Below, in pieces: positions 41,132 through 44,737 of a stretch of 44,737 nt of DNA. Source of the stretch: JALZAA01 sp035938395 (GTDB taxonomy: Bacteria > Actinomycetota > Acidimicrobiia > IMCC26256 > JACDBD01). Within the stretch, counting starts at the first letter, position 1. Each line of letters begins with the position of its first letter. Where the stretch lies: the NCBI GenBank assembly GCA_035938395.1, contig DASZGY010000126.1, positions 1-44,737 of the forward strand. Direction: 5' to 3'. The translations under genes were made by a program, and so were the position numbers. The notes beneath the pieces are model-generated. The model saw only the letters and a list, made by a program, of their open reading frames with translations. It ran no database searches and was not told the origin of the DNA.

Positions 41132-41481
41132 TCGGCGGCAGAGAGCGCGTCTCGGTAGGCGTCCATCTCGGGTCGCATTGCGACCGCGAGCTTGAGCGGG
41201 CGGCGCGCCCCATTGCGGTCACCGACGCGCAGCAGTGACAACCCGAGCGCGAACAGCGCGTAGTCGTTGACGGGATCGATGTCGACGGCCCGCGAGAACT
41301 CCGCCCGCGCCTCCCCGAACCGCCCGGTGCGGAAATAGGCCCGGCCCAGGGTCTCGCGAATCGAGCCCTTGTCGGGCTCGAGGTCCCGCGCCCGCTCGAG
41401 GGCCACGACGGCGGCGTGCGGGCTCTCGTTGGCGAGGAGGCGGCAGCCTTCCTGGAATGAGTCGTACGCAGTCGGTTCCAT
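41128..41481 (-). CDS. Tetratricopeptide repeat protein
   Basis: A 117-residue protein from the ATG at 41481. About three TPR units follow: SFQEGCRLLANESPHAAVVA, IRETLGRAYFRTGRFGEARA and ALFALGLSLLRVGDRNGARR. TPRs mediate protein binding, and partners are unknown. It matches Rv1691 in position. A TTG at 41565 would add 28 residues, many of them Arg/Glu (ERETERRRETSRD), encoded by the octamer repeats. I prefer the ATG because conservation starts there, and GAGAGA directly upstream could serve as a weak ribosome site. Confidence 0.82.
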   Translation of the reverse strand: MEPTAYDSFQEGCRLLANESPHAAVVALERARDLEPDKGSIRETLGRAYFRTGRFGEARAEFSRAVDIDPVNDYALFALGLSLLRVGDRNGARRPLKLAVAMRPEMDAYRDALSAAE

Positions 41482-41517
41482 GTCTCTCGATGTCTCTCGT
41501 CGTCTCTCGGTCTCTCG
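41482..41517. repeat. Four GTCTCTCG octamers upstream of the TPR gene
   Basis: GTCTCTCG occurs at 41482-41489, 41492-41499, 41502-41509 and 41510-41517 (CGAGAGAC read on the minus strand). The first three are exactly ten bases apart, and on the minus strand the first two make a perfect tandem CGAGAGACAT. It sits directly before the TPR start in the 127-base gap divergent from the DUF1015 gene. Confidence 0.85.
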
Positions 41518-41608
41518 CTCGTCGGTGTCTTCGTCCGGCCGTCGCCCGCGATCGGTATGAGACAATCAGGGCGAGCGGCCTGCCCACGTCACGAAAGCGA
41601 ACCGCCCG

Positions 41609-42874
41609 GTGCCCGAGTTCCTTCCCTTCCGCGGGATCCGCTACGCGCTGAACGAAGAGAGCTCTCCTGCGGACGTCGGATCGGTCGCCGCGCCACCTTA
41701 CGACGTGATCGACGACGACAGCCGGGCGGCGCTCGAGTCCGCAGACCCGCGCAACTCCGTCCGCCTGATCCTCCCCCGCGACGGCGATGACGGACGCGAC
41801 CGCTACCAGGTCGCGGCCGACTGCTTCGAGGAGTGGCACCGCACCGGCGCGCTCGTCGTCGACGACGAGGCGCGCTTCTACCTCTACGAGATGCTGTTCG
41901 AGGACGAGCACGGGCGATTCCGGCGTACCCATGGGGTCATCGGCGCTCTCGGGCTCCCACCGCGCGGCGCCGACCCGGGCGCGGTCGGCATCCTCCCCCA
42001 CGAGCGGACGATGAAGACGGCGAAGAGCGACCGTCTGTCGCTCCTCCGTGCCACGCGGGCGAACCTCGATCCGATCTGGGTGCTCTCGCTCACCGAGGGA
42101 CTCTCGACCCTGCTGGTCCCGCACCGACTGCCGCTGATCGCCTACTGCGAAGACGGCGAGGGCGTCACGCACCGGCTCTTCCCCTTGACGGCGCCGCAGG
42201 ACATCGCGGCGGTGTCCGACGCCGTCGCCGCCGCCCCGGTGGTGCTCGCCGACGGCCACCACCGTTTCGAGACCGCGTGTGCGTACCGCGACGAGCGCGT
42301 CGCGGCGGGGATCGACGACCCGGGCGCAGAGCGCATCATGGCGTTCACCGGGGAGCTCGCCGACGACGAGCTCTCGGTGCGCCCGATTCACCGCCTGCTG
42401 CTCGGGCTCGACGGGGTCGACGTGCGGAGCACCCTCACCGGCGCGTTCACGGTTCTCGACGCCGGCGCCAACACGCCCGAAGGAGTCGTCGAGCTCCGGG
42501 CCCGGATGCAGGACGAGAACGCACTCGGGCTGATCGATCGATCCGGCCTCGCGTTGCTCCACCCGACGCACGAGGTCACCGACACCACGGAAGTACTGCG
42601 CGACGTCGACTCGGTCCGCTTCGACGCGTCCGTGCGACCGGCGCTGCCCGATGCGACGGTCACGTTCCGGAGCGACGCCGCCGCGGTGGCGGCGTTGGTG
42701 GAGAAGGGCGCGGCCGACGCGGCCGTCTTATTGCGCCCGGTGACCGTGGCGCAGATCCGTGCGGCCGCGTTCGCCGGGGTGCGCATGCCCGAGAAGACGA
42801 CGTTCTTCTCCCCGAAGCCGCGCACGGGGATGGTGTTCCGCAGCTTGGACGAGGCGGCCGGAGCTCCGGCCTAG
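41609..42874 (+). CDS. DUF1015 family protein, function unknown
   Basis: A 421-residue soluble protein covering the whole DUF1015 (COG4198) family. It opens FLPFRGIRYALNEESSPADV then VAAPPYDVIDDDSR, with RLSLLRATRANLDPIWVLSL and the most conserved motif VVLADGHHRFETACAYRDER (about residues 212-231). The DGHHR motif resembles the DGxHR signature of ParB/SerK-type folds, and DUF1015 genes in other phyla often lie near serine synthesis genes. A serine-phosphate role is therefore a hypothesis only. GTG start without a clear Shine-Dalgarno. Its stop overlaps the korB stop (CTAG). Confidence 0.88.
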   Translation: MPEFLPFRGIRYALNEESSPADVGSVAAPPYDVIDDDSRAALESADPRNSVRLILPRDGDDGRDRYQVAADCFEEWHRTGALVVDDEARFYLYEMLFEDEHGRFRRTHGVIGALGLPPRGADPGAVGILPHERTMKTAKSDRLSLLRATRANLDPIWVLSLTEGLSTLLVPHRLPLIAYCEDGEGVTHRLFPLTAPQDIAAVSDAVAAAPVVLADGHHRFETACAYRDERVAAGIDDPGAERIMAFTGELADDELSVRPIHRLLLGLDGVDVRSTLTGAFTVLDAGANTPEGVVELRARMQDENALGLIDRSGLALLHPTHEVTDTTEVLRDVDSVRFDASVRPALPDATVTFRSDAAAVAALVEKGAADAAVLLRPVTVAQIRAAAFAGVRMPEKTTFFSPKPRTGMVFRSLDEAAGAPA

Positions 42875-43893
42875 CCGCCGACCTCCCACGTGGCGCCGGA
42901 CCCGATCAAGGCCTCGAGGTCGCCGGGGCCGCGCTGTTCTTGGGCGCCGACCAGCTGCCGCTGCACTTCGCCCTCGTAGATCGGACGCTCGACGTCACGG
43001 AAGACCCCGACCGGCGTCGGCACCGTCGGCGTGTCGGCCAGACGAGAGAGCGCGAACGCGAGCGACGGGTCGTCACGGTGCTCGTCGTGCACGAGGAGGC
43101 GATCCTCGCCGACGTCGGCGACATCGACGACCTCGGTCTCGCCCCGGGGATTGAGCACGACGCCGTGCTGCCCTTCGGCGCCGAAGCGGATCGGCTCGCC
43201 GTGCTTCAGGTCGATCAGCATGTTGGGCCGGGCTTCCTTGGCGGTCACCGCCGCGAAAGCGCCGTCGTTGAAGACGTTGCAGTTCTGGTACACCTCGACG
43301 AACGACGAGCCTCGGTGCGCGTGGGCCCGTCGGAACGTCTCGGTCATGTGCTTCCGGTCCATGTCGTGCGTCCGGGCGACGAACGTCGCCTCCGCGCCCA
43401 GCGCCAGCGACACCGGGTTGAAGGGATGATCGATCGAGCCGAACGGCGTCGACTTCGTGACCTTGCCCACCTCGCTCGTCGGCGAGTACTGGCCCTTCGT
43501 GAGCCCGTAGATCTGGTTGTTGAACAGCAACATCGTGAAGTTCACATTGCGGCGCAGCGAATGGATCAGGTGGTTTCCGCCGATCGACAGCGCGTCGCCG
43601 TCTCCGGTGATCACCCAGACGTCGAGATCGGGCCGGGAGAGCGCGATACCGGTCGCGATCGCGGGCGCGCGGCCGTGGATGCCGTGCAGCCCGTACACGT
43701 TCATGTAGTAGGGGAATCGCGCCGCGCACCCGATGCCCGACACGAAGACGAGGTTCTCGGGCTTCACGTCGAGCTCCGGCAGCAGCAGCTGCACGGCGGT
43801 GAGGATCGAGTAGTCACCGCATCCCGGGCACCAGCGGACCTCCTGGTCCGACTGAAAGTCCTTGCGGCTGAGCTTCACGGCTTCGTCAGGCAT
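42871..43893 (-). CDS. korB: 2-oxoglutarate:ferredoxin oxidoreductase beta subunit
   Basis: A 340-residue TPP- and 4Fe-4S-binding subunit. WCPGCGDYSILTAVQLLLPE (cysteines near 22 and 25) and SGIGCAARFPYYMNVYGLHG bind the cluster. The TPP site is in VITGDGDALSIGGNHLIHSL, continuing NNQIYGLTKGQYSPTS. With KorA it oxidises 2-oxoglutarate to succinyl-CoA, reducing ferredoxin. The paralogous pyruvate enzyme cannot be fully excluded, but the two-gene arrangement and SEVGKVTKSTPFGSIDHPFN favour Kor. The ATG at 43893 lies within the korA end (8-base overlap). Confidence 0.93.
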   Translation of the reverse strand: MPDEAVKLSRKDFQSDQEVRWCPGCGDYSILTAVQLLLPELDVKPENLVFVSGIGCAARFPYYMNVYGLHGIHGRAPAIATGIALSRPDLDVWVITGDGDALSIGGNHLIHSLRRNVNFTMLLFNNQIYGLTKGQYSPTSEVGKVTKSTPFGSIDHPFNPVSLALGAEATFVARTHDMDRKHMTETFRRAHAHRGSSFVEVYQNCNVFNDGAFAAVTAKEARPNMLIDLKHGEPIRFGAEGQHGVVLNPRGETEVVDVADVGEDRLLVHDEHRDDPSLAFALSRLADTPTVPTPVGVFRDVERPIYEGEVQRQLVGAQEQRGPGDLEALIGSGATWEVGG

Positions 43894-44737
43894 CGAGCAT
43901 CTCCAGGATCCTGGCTTCGATCTCGGTCGCCGAGAACGGGACGCCTTGGACCTTGCTCAGCGTCCGCGCGTCGACCAGGTACTCGGCGCGCACGAGGCGC
44001 GACAGCTGCCCGAGGTTCATCTCGGGGACGACGATCTTCCGGTAGCCGCTCAGCACCTCACCGAGGTTGGCGGGGAACGGGTTCATGTGCACGAGGTGCG
44101 CGTGGGCAACCTGCTTCCCGCCGGCGCGCACACGCCGAACCGCGGCCTGGATGGAGCCCCACGTGCTCCCCCACCCGAGAACGAGCAGGTCGGCGTCGTC
44201 GGGGTCGTCGACCTCGACCGGCGGGATGTCCGAGGCGATGCGCGCCACCTTTTCGGCCCGGATGCGCACCATGTGCTCGTGGTTCTCCGGGTCGTAGTTG
44301 ACGTTGCCGGTGCCGTCTTCCTTCTCGAGGCCGCCGATGCGGTGCATGAGGCCCGGGGTGCCGGGGATCGCCCACGGTCGAGCGAGCGTCTCCGGGTCCC
44401 GGAGGTAGGGCCAGAACTCGCCGTCGTGGTTGGGCTCAGTCGCAAACGGCACCGAGATGTCCGGCAGCGCGTTCACATCCGGCAGCTTCCAAGGTTCGGC
44501 ACCGTTGGCGAGATACCCGTCGGTGAGCAGGATGACCGGCGTCCGGTACTTCACTGCGATGCGCGCCGCCTCGAACGCGGCGTCGAAGCAGTGACTCGGC
44601 GAGCGCGCGGCCACGATCGGCAGCGGCGCCTCGCCATGCCTTCCGAACATCGCCAGCAGCAGGTCGGACTGCTCGGTCTTCGTCGGCAGCCCGGTCGACG
44701 GACCGCCCCGCTGCACGTCCACGATGACGAGCGGGAG
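43886..44737 (-). CDS. korA: 2-oxoglutarate:ferredoxin oxidoreductase alpha subunit, C-terminal part
   Basis: The last 283 residues of a larger protein, cut at the right window edge. The visible part starts within VDVQRGGPSTGLPTKTEQSD (the conserved GPSTG-P-TKTEQSDL segment of the pyrimidine-binding domain) and ends with the domain II region VLGWGSTWGSIQAAVRRVRA, LVHMNPFPANLGEVLSGYRK and VVPEMNLGQLSRLVRAEYLV. In actinobacteria this subunit is usually a fused gamma-alpha chain of about 600 residues. Whether that holds here cannot be seen. It forms an operon with korB. Confidence 0.93.
   Translation of the reverse strand, partial: LPLVIVDVQRGGPSTGLPTKTEQSDLLLAMFGRHGEAPLPIVAARSPSHCFDAAFEAARIAVKYRTPVILLTDGYLANGAEPWKLPDVNALPDISVPFATEPNHDGEFWPYLRDPETLARPWAIPGTPGLMHRIGGLEKEDGTGNVNYDPENHEHMVRIRAEKVARIASDIPPVEVDDPDDADLLVLGWGSTWGSIQAAVRRVRAGGKQVAHAHLVHMNPFPANLGEVLSGYRKIVVPEMNLGQLSRLVRAEYLVDARTLSKVQGVPFSATEIEARILEMLDA

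Noticed and set aside
41833..44301. An 822-codon plus-strand open frame
   Set aside because: It overlaps DUF1015 in another frame and runs antisense to korB and korA. It has no recognisable motif and biased composition.
1..44737. Mobile elements, prophage genes, CRISPR arrays or defence systems
   Set aside because: No transposase, integrase other than XerD, capsid, Cas or restriction gene was seen, and there is no spaced direct-repeat array. XerD has chromosomal synteny, so it was not called a phage integrase.

Overview
This is GC-rich, gene-dense chromosomal DNA from an actinobacterium. Gene order supports that. Positions 1-3741 reproduce the actinobacterial run gcvH, GarA/OdhI, FtsR, DUF151 nuclease, MerR (Mycobacterium tuberculosis Rv1826-Rv1830), with hpt inserted. 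Positions 12631-43893 contain scattered pieces of the tlyA-nadK-recN-steA-steB-pyrG-nudix-xerD-scpAB-rluB-cmk-der neighbourhood (Rv1691-Rv1713 region). Protein features (zinc-ribbon GarA, fused sugar nucleotidyltransferase/PMM, DUF1015) and gene content suggest a deep-branching lineage such as Acidimicrobiia, but I cannot prove the class from sequence alone. There is no mobile element, CRISPR array, phage gene, rRNA or replication origin, and no gene-free stretch over 300 bases. The longest gaps are about 130 bases.

Layout. (1) 1-10327, all on the minus strand: GGT, an XdhC pair, an SDR oxidoreductase, a phosphatidyltransferase and a fused nucleotidyltransferase/phosphomannomutase lead into gcvH and the GarA-FtsR-hpt-DUF151-MerR block. 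(2) 10379-15329: PDZ-radical SAM protein, Der GTPase, acyl-CoA carboxylase beta subunit, a small zinc-ribbon membrane protein, tRNA-Pro(GGG) and an ABM-like protein. (3) ispH on the plus strand, facing the seven-gene run scpA-scpB-rluB-aroH-aroA-cmk-plsC. (4) trpS (plus), facing pyrG-nudix-xerD-DksA-like-M50-HD. (5) 27817-39455, envelope and maintenance: a GT-C-type membrane glycosyltransferase (plus), then the minus-strand run tlyA-nadK-recN-steA-steB-murJ-degenerate alkaline-phosphatase-fold membrane protein-GT4 phosphoglycosyltransferase. (6) 39515-44737: rhomboid protease, TPR-HAD pair, DUF1015 protein and KorB/KorA (KorA cut by the window edge).

How the genes work together. The content is mainly housekeeping: isoprenoid (ispH), phospholipid (plsC, PGP synthase-like), shikimate (aroA, aroH), nucleotide (cmk, pyrG, hpt), NADP (nadK), chromosome (scpAB, xerD, recN), ribosome (der, rluB, tlyA) and central carbon metabolism (GarA, KorAB, GcvH). 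Two layers stand out. First, cell envelope and division genes (FtsR, a McdR-like MerR, SteA, SteB, MurJ, lipid-linked glycosyl transfer) are concentrated, and they include an uncharacterised 766-residue membrane protein with an apparently inactive phosphatase-like domain. Second, at least eight genes have a G-TANNNT box 6 or 7 bases before the start codon, the signature expected of leaderless transcripts, and most operon junctions are four-base GTGA overlaps.

I found no dramatic new defence or mobile system. The best leads are the SteAB-MurJ-pseudophosphatase-GT4 operon, the leaderless promoter grammar, and a dyad that fills the spacer of the promoter for the second MerR gene.
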